Of a DNA stretch of 55,273 bases, positions 27,290 to 35,964 are shown in pieces. The notes beneath the pieces are model-generated. The model searched no databases. It saw only the letters and a list, made by a program, of their open reading frames with translations, and was not told the origin of the DNA. Each line of letters starts with the position of its first letter. Position 1 is the stretch's first letter. The position numbers were made by a program, and so were the translations under genes. The stretch lies in contig NZ_JAUFPS010000030.1 of the NCBI RefSeq assembly GCF_030409315.1, forward strand, positions 1 through 55,273. The letters are read 5' to 3'. Source of the stretch: Mucilaginibacter flavus. Its GTDB lineage: Bacteria; Bacteroidota; Bacteroidia; Sphingobacteriales; Sphingobacteriaceae.

Positions 27290-28123
27290 ATGAAAGACCT
27301 AAACCTAAACAAAATTGAATACGCACGCCCCTTTTTAAGGTGGGCAGGTGGAAAAACTTGGCTCATCAAGCATTTGAGAAAAGTCAAAAAACTTGACTTT
27401 AACAATTACCATGAGCCATTTCTCGGCGGAGCTTCAACGTATTTTTATCTATCACCAAACGGACATTCTTTTTTGTCGGACTTAAACACAGATTTAGTTG
27501 AAACCTATCAGACGATAAAGGATGAGGTTAATGGTGTCATCGAACGATTGAGAACCTTCAAGAACGAAGAAAAATATTACTATGATATCCGAGAAACTAT
27601 TTTTGAAAATAAATTAGATCGCGCAGCGAAGTTTATATATCTAAATCAAACCTCTTTTAACGGTATTTATCGTGTCAATTTGAAGGGGAAATACAATGTG
27701 CCTTATGGTTTTAGAGAAAAAGACTATTACGTAGACGTTGAAACTCTAAAAATGGCAAGCTTAGCTTTAATTAATACGACCATATTTCAGGGTGACTTTT
27801 ATTCGGTGATGACAAATATAAATGCTGGTGATTTGGTATTCTTAGATCCTCCGTATACTGTTTCACACAATAACAATGGCTTCATCAAATATAATGAAAA
27901 GATTTTTTCGTTAGAAGATCAATTTAGACTTAGTAACATGATAAGTGAAATAAAAGCAATTGGAGCATATTACATTTTGTCTAACGCCGCTCACAAAACG
28001 ATAAAAGACATCTTCGAGAAAGGCGATACAAGACATGAATTAAAAAGGGGGAACGCGATTGGAGGTAATAGAGCAACAAGGGGGCAAACTGAAGAGTATA
28101 TTTTTACAAACATTGAGTTATGA
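27290..28123 (+). CDS. DNA adenine N6-methyltransferase, D12 class (Dam/DpnM-like)
   Basis: A 277-residue methylase. FLRWAGGKTWLIKHL at residues 15-29 is the N-terminal SAM motif; EPFLGGASTYFYL near 44 is the FxGxG region; FNGIYRVNLKGKYNVPYG near 118 is the D12-class loop; and catalytic DPPY lies in FLDPPYTVSHN near 186. Relatives usually methylate GATC-like sites; the target here is unknown. Codon and base use is clearly more AT-rich than the flanking housekeeping genes. Its stop overlaps the next gene's start (ATGA), implying one translation unit and a modification role for the partner protein. Confidence 0.9.
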   Translation: MKDLNLNKIEYARPFLRWAGGKTWLIKHLRKVKKLDFNNYHEPFLGGASTYFYLSPNGHSFLSDLNTDLVETYQTIKDEVNGVIERLRTFKNEEKYYYDIRETIFENKLDRAAKFIYLNQTSFNGIYRVNLKGKYNVPYGFREKDYYVDVETLKMASLALINTTIFQGDFYSVMTNINAGDLVFLDPPYTVSHNNNGFIKYNEKIFSLEDQFRLSNMISEIKAIGAYYILSNAAHKTIKDIFEKGDTRHELKRGNAIGGNRATRGQTEEYIFTNIEL

Positions 28124-30396
28124 CGGAGGATTTAAGAAATACCATTTTAGGCAATTTTATCGGTGAAGAAGACATCTATAAATTGCTACGAACCAAGAAA
28201 ACAGACTCTTATAAGGAGAGTTTTAACAACGGTTCCTCTGCTCTTCAAGAAAAGCTTAATGATGGTTGGGAAATAGACGTTATTTTAAAATCAAAAACTA
28301 AGGTTTCCAAGGCTAAGGAAGATGACATACTTTTTAAAGATAAAGTATGGTCATTATTTGCGCAACTGGGTTTTAAGATATTAAACAGAGATAGTTTTGG
28401 TTTTCCCTACGACAAAAAAGACCCATCGCTAATTCACGGAATAGACGTTTTTGCAAAGGATGATGAAACCGTCTTAATTATTGAATGTCGTTCTTCAATA
28501 AAAAATATCTCTTGCGATTTTAGTGATGAGCTAGAAGGTCTAAAATTCAAAAAAGCTGGGATTATTAATACTATACATGCACTGTTTCCAAACACAAAAC
28601 CAAAATTCAAATTCATTTTGGCAACTCGAAACATAGGGATGTCCACAGAAGATGAAACAGCTTTAGCTAAATTTGACGCTATACATTTTTCTGAAGAAGT
28701 AATAGATTATTACTATTCACTGCACTCTCAATTGGGAACGGCTTCAAGATATCAACTTTTAGGGGCACTGTTTGCAGGACAGGAAATTCCCGACTTAGAA
28801 AACCGAATACCTGCAATCGAAGGAAAAATGGGAGGGCATACTTATTATTCTTTTTCAATAGAACCTGAAAAGCTATTAAAAATAGGGTACGTATTACATC
28901 GAAATAAAGCGAATGAGAATATGATGCCAACATATCAAAGACTTATTAAAAAGGCTCGGATAAAAGAAATTCATAAATTTCTTGAAGAGGAAGGCGGTTA
29001 TTTTCCTAATTCTGTAATAATTAACATCGTTTCAGATAAAAATAAAGATATATTTTTTGAAAAAAGTAGTAATCAAGTTCCTGAGGCAATATCCAGAATC
29101 GGAATACTTCATTTGCCAAAAAAATATCGATCATCTTACATTATTGATGGGCAGCACCGATTATATGGATATTCTAATTCGAAGTACAAAAATACCAATA
29201 CCATTCCAGTAGTGGCTTTGATAAATTTAGAGCGTTCGGAACAGGTGAGGTTGTTTATGCAAATAAATGAAAACCAGAAACCCGTTTCAAAAGATTTAAG
29301 AAATACTTTAGATGCAGATTTATTGTGGGATTCTGAGAGTTATGTAGATCAAATCAGGGCTCTAAAATCAAGAGTAGCAATAAAATTAGGTGAAGATAGA
29401 AATTCGCCTCTGTATAATAAAATTTCAATAGGAGAAGACAAAAAGGCAATATCGACTCAACAAATCGGAATTGCTCTTTCCAGAGGCGATTTCTTAGGAA
29501 AGGTGAAGGCTAAAGAAATTGAGAAATCAGGCACCTTCTATACTGGCAATCTGAACCGCGCCTATCTGACCCTCTCTGATTTTCTCATCAGAAGTTTTTC
29601 CTATTTAAAATATGAACTTGAAGAATTATGGGAACAGGAAGGAAACATTATTGTAATAAATAAGGGTTTTTATGGGATCACAATGATATTAAATGACTGT
29701 GTAAACCATTTAACAAATCACGACATGATAGACAAAAACACTTCTGCAAAAGAGATTTTTGAAGAGGTCAAACCTTATCTGACTAGTATAATTAAGTTTT
29801 ATAGAGGAATCAATGAGATCAAAATAAATGAATTAAAGTCCTCTTACGGAATGCCTGGTGATGCGAAATATTGGAGGACTTTACAATTTGCTCTTAGAGA
29901 GGATTTTCCAGAAATTCACTTTGAAGGACTCGCAGAATATTTGAAGAAAGAGGAGAAAGAAAATAACGAAATGGCATTTAAGTACATTAGGGAAATCGAA
30001 AGCACATATTTAAAGAGCGTTGTTAGGCAGAAATTGGAAGACGAATTTGGAAAAGCTTGGTTTAAGAAAGGAGTTCCTGAAAAGATATATTCTGATGCTA
30101 TCGCTTTGGCTGCAAAAAAAAATCGAGATATTGACGAAGAAGAAGACGAAAAGGAGCCCTGGGATCAGCTTCATCTTATTGACTACCGCGAAATCATTTT
30201 AAAAAATTGGCAAAAACTTTTTGAAATGCAATTCACAAAGCCGGGTGAAGAAAAAATTTCAGGAGGAAAAGAAGCTAAGACAAAATGGATGGTTGAACTT
30301 AATAGGATAAGAAATGAAAACTCCCACACCTATTACGTAACTGGCGAAGAGCTATCTTTCATTGAAGAAATATATGATTGGCTTGGAAGAAAATAA
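28120..30396 (+). CDS. Multidomain protein: PD-(D/E)XK-like, DGQHR and HEPN-like segments (putative defence effector)
   Basis: A 758-residue protein. Residues ~70-170 resemble a PD-(D/E)XK nuclease core: HGIDVFAKDDETVLIIECRSS with D109, E122 and R124 where the usual Lys stands. Residues ~240-400 form a DGQHR domain (DGQHR at 343-347, then NENQKPVS), the ParB-like fold found in DndB and related DNA-modification proteins. The last ~80 residues contain RIRNENSH, an R-x4-H motif (R731, H736), inside helical text like Swt1/HEPN domains, often RNases. Together with the overlapping methylase it looks like a restriction- or abortive-infection-type cassette. AT-rich and probably acquired. Domain calls are by eye; activity is unproven. 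Confidence 0.75.
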   Translation: MTEDLRNTILGNFIGEEDIYKLLRTKKTDSYKESFNNGSSALQEKLNDGWEIDVILKSKTKVSKAKEDDILFKDKVWSLFAQLGFKILNRDSFGFPYDKKDPSLIHGIDVFAKDDETVLIIECRSSIKNISCDFSDELEGLKFKKAGIINTIHALFPNTKPKFKFILATRNIGMSTEDETALAKFDAIHFSEEVIDYYYSLHSQLGTASRYQLLGALFAGQEIPDLENRIPAIEGKMGGHTYYSFSIEPEKLLKIGYVLHRNKANENMMPTYQRLIKKARIKEIHKFLEEEGGYFPNSVIINIVSDKNKDIFFEKSSNQVPEAISRIGILHLPKKYRSSYIIDGQHRLYGYSNSKYKNTNTIPVVALINLERSEQVRLFMQINENQKPVSKDLRNTLDADLLWDSESYVDQIRALKSRVAIKLGEDRNSPLYNKISIGEDKKAISTQQIGIALSRGDFLGKVKAKEIEKSGTFYTGNLNRAYLTLSDFLIRSFSYLKYELEELWEQEGNIIVINKGFYGITMILNDCVNHLTNHDMIDKNTSAKEIFEEVKPYLTSIIKFYRGINEIKINELKSSYGMPGDAKYWRTLQFALREDFPEIHFEGLAEYLKKEEKENNEMAFKYIREIESTYLKSVVRQKLEDEFGKAWFKKGVPEKIYSDAIALAAKKNRDIDEEEDEKEPWDQLHLIDYREIILKNWQKLFEMQFTKPGEEKISGGKEAKTKWMVELNRIRNENSHTYYVTGEELSFIEEIYDWLGRK

Positions 30397-30402
30397 CTAA
30401 TT

Positions 30403-30438
30403 GATAAAACTCTATGCCTTATACATAGAAGTTTTATC
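30403..30438 (+). terminator. Hairpin after the cassette
   Basis: GATAAAACTCTATG and CATAGAAGTTTTATC are inverted (one extra base), loop CCTTATA, 6 bases after the stop codon of the 758-residue protein. AT-rich, so a weak terminator. Confidence 0.5.
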
Positions 30439-30487
30439 ATAAGTTAAAATCAAAAGTTGACTTATAATTTACTTTGGAGGAACGTCT

Positions 30488-30640
30488 TATATTTGCTATA
30501 AAACTTCACAACGAGGGCAATGTTCAAATTGAAAATAGCCCTCTTGCTGGCGGCACGCATGTCTCGTGTTTCGAAATCGGTAGATGTAATATTATAAAAT
30601 AAACGAAGCCTGCCCGTAATGCCGGGCCTTGTTTTGTTAC
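30488..30640 (+). ncRNA. Possible small RNA
   Basis: An exact -7 box TATATTTG lies at 30488-30495. It is followed by a GAGGGC (30513-30518)/GCCCTC (30538-30543) hairpin and ends in a GCCCG/CGGGC hairpin (30612-30627) followed by TTGTTTTGTT. There is no good open reading frame and no clear -33 box. It could instead be a degraded remnant. Confidence 0.3.
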
Positions 30641-30677
30641 TTGTTGGTGTTTCCCTGCTGGAATTGCGTGCTGCACA

Positions 30678-31104
30678 TCACCCTTGTTTTTTTATTCTGT
30701 AATATTCATCAGCCCCTTCTTCGCCACACAAAATTAAGGTGTCCTGATTTCTAAATTTAAATCCAAAACTTTCACTAAAAACATCGTAGTATATTTTAAT
30801 ACTGTCACCTAACATTTTATATTTATAGGATTTGAAGTGTTCCAGTTAGAATATTGTCGATTTTCTTATTTCAAAAATTGTATTATCGGTACCCTTCGCT
30901 CTCCAAATTCGAAGAAGTTTGCGAGCCGCGTTATTTTTGTTCTGTATCCGATTTAATTATAGTTGTGCCTGCATTTTTTTGAGTCTTCCTGCTTGATCCG
31001 GCAAGTTGATTTATTGAGTGTGAGTGAGTAATTAATTTATTATTGGCGCTATTGCAAACAACCAGGACGATAACAAGACTAGAAAAAATTATACTTGCCT
31101 TCAC
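30678..31104 (-). pseudogene. Decayed lipoprotein gene
   Basis: Read from a GTG at 31104, the minus strand encodes a lipoprotein signal (ASIIFSSLVIVLVVC) and about 40 more residues. A frameshift near 30938, in an A-rich run, moves the sense to another frame (ARKLLRIWRAKGTDNTIFEIRKSTIF). An in-frame stop then interrupts it, and the rest (MLGDSIKIYYDVFSESFGFKFRNQ...GADEYYRIKK) runs to a stop at 30678. The three parts read as one short lipoprotein with two disruptions. I do not recognise the family. The remainder of 30397-31415 (31105-31415) holds no supported gene. Confidence 0.5.
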
Positions 31105-31415
31105 ATTCAGTTAAATTTTGTGTCCTTGAGGGCGTAGTGGCCAAACCAAAGATAGTTGAAACGCTATAACCTTCAGATATGCCAAAGCCTTTTTTCATCC
31201 GTTTAATGTATTGGACTGGGTGAAAGCTCCGATGCGTCTTGAAACCGACTACATTTCACAATGTGAACCTGCCGTTGGTGAAAACACGCAACAGCGTGCC
31301 GTGGGAACACCAACAAGGATTGAGTTGTTCAAAGAATGAAAGCAAATCACAATTCTTGCCACTTGCTACTAAAAAATATTCTTAGCTTTAGGCAACAATT
31401 AAACCAATCACTCAA

Positions 31416-32006
31416 ATGAAATTATTACTTAGCGGTGCTGCATTTATTGCCCTACTATCGTTATCTGCCACATCAATGGCTCAAAAAGTTAAACTAAAAG
31501 ATGGCGATTTTGGTCCATTAAAAGCCGAAACAGAGGTTAACTTTGAATTTACCTACAACAACATGGGCGTGGGCAAGTACAAAGATGAGGCCGACTACCT
31601 GGAAAAAAAACGTACCGATTACAACAAAAAGGAAGAAGGTCGGGGCGATACCTGGGTAAAAGCCTGGGTAAGCGATCGCCAGGGTTTATTTGAACCTAAA
31701 TTTATTGAGCTTTTTAGCAAATACAGCAATATGAGCGAAAATAAAAAGGCCAAATACACCATTATATTTAACACCTGGTTTACCGAGCCTGGTTACAATA
31801 TTTACATTAGCCGCGAAAATGCCAAAATAAGTGGCGACGCCGTGATTGTGGAAACTGCTAACCGCAACAAAGTGCTGGCTACCATTTCGGTTGAAAAAGC
31901 ACCCGGTCGTACATTTGGTGGTTATGATTATGACACCGGCTCGCGCCTCGCCGAATCATACGCCGCCGCCGGCAAAGCTTTAGCCAAGTTTATTAAAGAC
32001 AAATAG
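31416..32006 (+). CDS. Secreted protein of unknown function
   Basis: A 196-residue protein with a signal peptide ending at SMAQK (~residue 22). The mature domain (VKLKDGDFGPLKAETEVNFEFTYNNMGVGKY ... AKYTIIFNTWFTEPGYNIYISRENAKI ... KALAKFIKDK) is conserved-looking but not a family I can name. Probably periplasmic. A very strong hairpin follows 60 bases downstream. Confidence 0.7.
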   Translation: MKLLLSGAAFIALLSLSATSMAQKVKLKDGDFGPLKAETEVNFEFTYNNMGVGKYKDEADYLEKKRTDYNKKEEGRGDTWVKAWVSDRQGLFEPKFIELFSKYSNMSENKKAKYTIIFNTWFTEPGYNIYISRENAKISGDAVIVETANRNKVLATISVEKAPGRTFGGYDYDTGSRLAESYAAAGKALAKFIKDK

Positions 32007-32065
32007 GATTATTGGACTTTGGGACTATGAGACTTGCGGACAGTGAGACTTTTTGAACTAATTTT

Positions 32066-32114
32066 TCTATAACCAACAAAAGCCATCTCATCGATGGCTT
32101 TTGTTGGTTATAGA
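32066..32114. terminator. 22-bp perfect stem-loop terminator
   Basis: TCTATAACCAACAAAAGCC... pairs without a mismatch over 22 bp around a 5-base loop (TCATC). It follows the secreted-protein gene and would act on either strand. Upstream at 32007-32040 is an AGACTTGCGGACAGTGAGAC-type themed repeat. Confidence 0.7.
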
Positions 32115-32300
32115 GTTTACGATTTTGATTTGCTTTTTTTCTGAACAGTGATTTATAGGATTAATGATTACCTGATTTTTGACTAACTTGATGGCCAAAT
32201 TCAACTAATCAACCAACGTTAAAACTTGTTAAACCTATTCCGTTCATCATCCCTGTTAATTACATTTGTAATGTACTGATCACTAAACCAACCTTTTGAT

Positions 32301-33050
32301 ATGCGGTACTTATTACTCCTTTTGTTGTTGTGTACCTGCCTGGCGGGCTACGGTCAAAAACTAAGCGGCATTGTTACCGACAAAAATACGGGGCAACGTA
32401 TTAGCGGCGCCTGGATTACCACGGCCAGCGGCACCGCCATTACCAATATAACCGGCGAATTCGCGGTTAGCACCGCTAAATTAAAGGATACGCTTAAGGT
32501 TAAAATGCAGGGCTATAAAATGTATGTATTACCTGTTGATGTAAGCAAGATTAACACGGTGGCTATTGCCCTTGAGCAAAGCACTATTGAGCTTAACCAG
32601 GTTAACATTAGCGCCCGGCGCGATAGGGTGAAGGATTCGATAAGTAACCGTAAGGAGTTTGCCAAAACGTTTGCCAGTCACCCGCCAAAGTTTACTGATA
32701 TTGTAAGGCCGGTGATAGGTGTGGGGCCCATCCCGATGGCCGGGGTTGTTATTGTGCCGAGCCAGTTAATAGCCCTGCTTACCTACAAACATAGCAACGC
32801 TTATAAATTGAAGAAAGCGCTTATTGCCTATGAGCAGGGCGAATACATTGACAGCCGCTTTAGCGACGAGCGCGTGGCCCAGCTTACCGCCCTGCCCGAT
32901 GATTCGCTGCACCAGTTTATTGAACTTTACCGTCCCACCATTACCCAGGTAAAAAAAATGAGCGACTACGATATCATGACCTATATTAAAACCAGTTTGG
33001 TTAAGTACAAGTCGCCGGTGCACCACGCGTTGATTACAGAGGCGTTTTAA
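32301..33050 (+). CDS. CarboxypepD_reg-like domain protein
   Basis: A 249-residue exported protein. A signal peptide (MRYLLLLLLLCTCLAGYGQ) is followed by a carboxypeptidase-regulatory-like beta-sandwich: LSGIVTDKNTGQRISGAWITTASGTAITNITGEFAV and DTLKVKMQGYKMYVLPVDV. Such domains start many Bacteroidota TonB-dependent receptors, but here no barrel follows. The helical C-terminal half (about residues 110-249) is of unknown function. Upstream TACATTTG at 32261-32268 may be its -7 box. Confidence 0.8.
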   Translation: MRYLLLLLLLCTCLAGYGQKLSGIVTDKNTGQRISGAWITTASGTAITNITGEFAVSTAKLKDTLKVKMQGYKMYVLPVDVSKINTVAIALEQSTIELNQVNISARRDRVKDSISNRKEFAKTFASHPPKFTDIVRPVIGVGPIPMAGVVIVPSQLIALLTYKHSNAYKLKKALIAYEQGEYIDSRFSDERVAQLTALPDDSLHQFIELYRPTITQVKKMSDYDIMTYIKTSLVKYKSPVHHALITEAF

Positions 33051-33290
33051 AGACAGTGCGCAGATGGTTGGTTTTGGTACGATAGCCTTCCATTAATTTC
33101 ACACTTTTTGAAGCTAAAAAAGCTAAATGGTGCATAACCGGATAATAACGGGGCTTAATGGGTACACAATGGTGCATAAAAAGGTGGTAATTGGAGTGTA
33201 ACGCGACTGTTTGGGAGTTAAAAGCGGCGATAATCAAACATTTTGGCATCAAAAAGGTATATCATCTGTGGGTAAAAACAATTCCCCCGC

Positions 33291-33320
33291 TTGACACACG
33301 GTTTGAATTTCGTAATTTTG
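33291..33320 (+). promoter_or_regulatory. Promoter of the AraC gene, probably leaderless
   Basis: TTG at 33291-33293, 19-base spacer, TAATTTTG at 33313-33320. The ATG is only three bases later (33324), so the transcript would begin at or next to the start codon. Confidence 0.5.
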
Positions 33321-33323
33321 AAT

Positions 33324-34223
33324 ATGACTACTGAAACACTCGAAGATTTCTACAAACAAAAATTCGACTGGCTGCCAGATAATCTGCAGCAAAATATAGG
33401 GCATTTTAACGTGTTCAGGATTGAGGATTGCATTGGCCCCAATGCCAAGCCGGTTACGTACAGCCGCCGCAGCTTTTATAAAATAAGCCTGATGCACGGG
33501 GATAATATTATTCATTATGCCGATAAAAGTATCAACCTTTCGGGTACTTCGCTCATGTTTTTCAGTCCGCATGTACCGTATACGTTTGAGCATTTGAGTG
33601 ACGACCGTACGGGCTTCTTCTGCATTTTTACAGAGTCTTTTTTTGCCGATAGGTTCCGTGGCGGCCTGGCCGAGCTGCCCATGTTTGCCATTGGCGCTAA
33701 ACCGGTTTACGCGTTAGATGAAACCCAGGACAAATATATCAGCAGCCTCTTCGTAAAAATGGCCGAGGAACTTAATTCTGATTACGGCTTCAAATATGAG
33801 CTAATCAAAAATTACGTTACCGAAATGTGCTACTACGCCCTTAAAACCCAACCCTCAGAAAACGTACACCAGCATGCTGATGCCAAATCGCGCATCACCT
33901 CTGTATTTACCGAGCTGCTGGAGAGGCAGTTCCCGATAGAAACGCCGTCGCAAAGGTTCAACTTACGGTCGGCAAATGATTTCGCGCAAAGGTTATCCGT
34001 ACACGTAAACCACCTTAACCGCGCCATCCGCGAAACCACCGGAAAAACCACCACCGATCACATTGCCGAGCGTTTACTAAGCGAAGCTAAATCGTTATTA
34101 AGGCACACCGATTGGAACATCTCTGAAATTGGCTACTGCCTGGGCTTTGAAGAGCCTACCCATTTTAATAACTTTTTCAAAAAACAAACCCAGCAAACGC
34201 CATCCACATTCAGAAATGTTTGA
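33324..34223 (+). CDS. AraC family transcriptional regulator
   Basis: A 299-residue regulator. The N-terminal ~170 residues form a cupin-like sensor (IIHYADKSINLSGTSLMFFSPHVPYTFEHL). The C-terminal ~100 residues hold two helix-turn-helix motifs: FAQRLSVHVNHLNRAIRETTGKTTTDHIAERLL and SEIGYCLGFEEPTHFNNFFKKQTQQTPSTFR. It stands just before three SDR genes on the same strand and probably controls them; this layout is common in Bacteroidota. The start at 33324 is used because 33291 lies in the -33 promoter box. Confidence 0.93.
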   Translation: MTTETLEDFYKQKFDWLPDNLQQNIGHFNVFRIEDCIGPNAKPVTYSRRSFYKISLMHGDNIIHYADKSINLSGTSLMFFSPHVPYTFEHLSDDRTGFFCIFTESFFADRFRGGLAELPMFAIGAKPVYALDETQDKYISSLFVKMAEELNSDYGFKYELIKNYVTEMCYYALKTQPSENVHQHADAKSRITSVFTELLERQFPIETPSQRFNLRSANDFAQRLSVHVNHLNRAIRETTGKTTTDHIAERLLSEAKSLLRHTDWNISEIGYCLGFEEPTHFNNFFKKQTQQTPSTFRNV

Positions 34224-34302
34224 ATTTTGTAACCATTGGTTTGATTAACGTAATGCCCCGCCCCGTTTGCCATAGTACCTTTGTTTTATCAAACAAAAAC
34301 TT

Positions 34303-35139
34303 ATGGACAACAAAAAAGTATGGTTTATCACTGGTGCTTCAAAGGGATTTGGGCTCAGTTTAGTAAAACAATTACTGGATGCTGGTCAGCTTGTTGCCGC
34401 TACTTCCAGGAACCAACAAGAGTTAACCGATGCTGTTGGCTCAACCTCAACTAATTTTTTACCACTTCAGGTCGACCTGATTAGCGAGGCGAGTGTTTCC
34501 CTGGCGCTGCAACATACCTATGAAACCTTTGGCAAAATTGACGTAGTGATCAACAATGCCGGCTATGGCATAGGCGGTGCCATTGAAGAACTAACCGATG
34601 CCGAAACCCGCACCGCGTTTGATGTAAACGTATTTGCCACACTCAACGTAATCAGGTTTGTGATGCCTTACCTGCGTAAACAACGCTCGGGCCATATTAT
34701 CAACATAGCATCAATCGCCGGTATTGTTGGCGGTACCGGCTGGGCGGTTTACGCTGCTGCTAAACATGCCGTTATTGGCCTATCCCAGGTTTTGGCTATG
34801 GATGTTAAAGCTTTAGGCATTAAAGTTACTATAGTTGCACCCGGCGCGTTCCGTACAAGTTTCCTTACTGCAGGCTCATTAACCATGACCAGTAATCGTA
34901 TTGAAGATTATGCCGATGTACGTGAATCGCACTGCAAATACTCAAAGATGGATGGACAGCAAGCCGGCGACCCGGAAAAAGCTGCTACAAGCATTATCAA
35001 TGTTGTGTACGAAGAAAATCCACCACTGTATTTGCTATTGGGTGGCGATGCTTATAACAGGGCTTTAACCAAGCTGGATGGCTTGTACAAAGAGATCCAC
35101 GAGTGGGAAGATATTACCTGCGCTACAGATTTCGACTAA
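34303..35139 (+). CDS. Short-chain dehydrogenase/reductase (SDR 1)
   Basis: A 278-residue classical SDR with TGASKGFG nucleotide motif at residues 10-17, NNAG near 86 and catalytic YAAAK with upstream Ser. It binds NAD(P)H and reduces or oxidises an unidentified carbonyl or alcohol. It is a close paralogue of SDR 3 (36.0 kb): the N-terminal halves are nearly the same text (WF.TGASKG.GL.LVK.LL, AATSRN). First of a run of three SDRs after the AraC gene; TACCTTTG at 34276-34283 may be a -7 box. Confidence 0.92.
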   Translation: MDNKKVWFITGASKGFGLSLVKQLLDAGQLVAATSRNQQELTDAVGSTSTNFLPLQVDLISEASVSLALQHTYETFGKIDVVINNAGYGIGGAIEELTDAETRTAFDVNVFATLNVIRFVMPYLRKQRSGHIINIASIAGIVGGTGWAVYAAAKHAVIGLSQVLAMDVKALGIKVTIVAPGAFRTSFLTAGSLTMTSNRIEDYADVRESHCKYSKMDGQQAGDPEKAATSIINVVYEENPPLYLLLGGDAYNRALTKLDGLYKEIHEWEDITCATDFD

Positions 35140-35170
35140 ATGGTAAAACCTTTACGCAAAGATACCTAAA

Positions 35171-35902
35171 ATGGAAAACATTAAAGATAAAGTTGTAGTA
35201 ATAACCGGCGCAAGCAGCGGCATGGGCGCGGCAACCGCCTGCAAACTGGCTAAGCTTGGTGCTAAAGTAGTTTTAGCCGCCCGGCGTGAAGATCAGCTTA
35301 AAGCCTTGGTAGCCGAATTGGGCGATAATGCCATTTACGTAACAACAGATGTAAGCAAACGTGCAGATCTGGATAATCTTATCCAACAGGCCATAGCCAA
35401 ATTTAGCCATGTAGATGTGCTATGGAACAATGCGGGTATTATGCCTATCTCCTTTTTTGAAGAAGGCCTGGTTGATGAGTGGGATAAGATGATCGATATC
35501 AACATAAAAGGTGTTCTATACGGGATTAATGCGGTATTGCCGCATATGCTTAGCCGCGGGCAGGGGCATATCCTGGCTACCTCTTCGGTGGGAGGTATCA
35601 AAACATCCCCTGGGATTGGCGTTTACTCCGGTACAAAATTCGCGGTTAAAGCCATTATGGAAACCCTGCGCGAGGAAGTAGCCCAAATCGTTAAGGTAAC
35701 TACTATTTTCCCGGGAGCAACCCAATCCGAGTTAGGCCATGATATTACCAGCCCCAGGATTAAAGCCCTCTACGGCAATTTGACTAACATGCCAAAGATG
35801 GATGAAGATGCTATTGCCGACGCTGTAATATACGCTATCAGTCAGCCGGGAAATGTCACCATTAACGATCTGGTACTAAGACCACTTGGCCAAACACGTT
35901 AA
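35171..35902 (+). CDS. Short-chain dehydrogenase/reductase (SDR 2)
   Basis: A 243-residue SDR of a different subgroup: TGASSGMG motif at residues 13-20, NNAG near 90, and YSGTK catalytic motif. It resembles the SDRs annotated as YdfG/oxidoreductases with broad substrates. It starts 31 bases after SDR 1, in the same unit. Substrate unknown. Confidence 0.92.
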   Translation: MENIKDKVVVITGASSGMGAATACKLAKLGAKVVLAARREDQLKALVAELGDNAIYVTTDVSKRADLDNLIQQAIAKFSHVDVLWNNAGIMPISFFEEGLVDEWDKMIDINIKGVLYGINAVLPHMLSRGQGHILATSSVGGIKTSPGIGVYSGTKFAVKAIMETLREEVAQIVKVTTIFPGATQSELGHDITSPRIKALYGNLTNMPKMDEDAIADAVIYAISQPGNVTINDLVLRPLGQTR

Positions 35903-35964
35903 AAAACTAAAATCAAAAAACAATCGGTGACACCATAAAAATCACCTTAAATCAAAAAACAACA

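Noticed and set aside
30538..30600. Integron attC or phage attachment site
   Set aside because: The CACG/CGTG stem has no core GTTRRRY site and no integrase gene is in the window.
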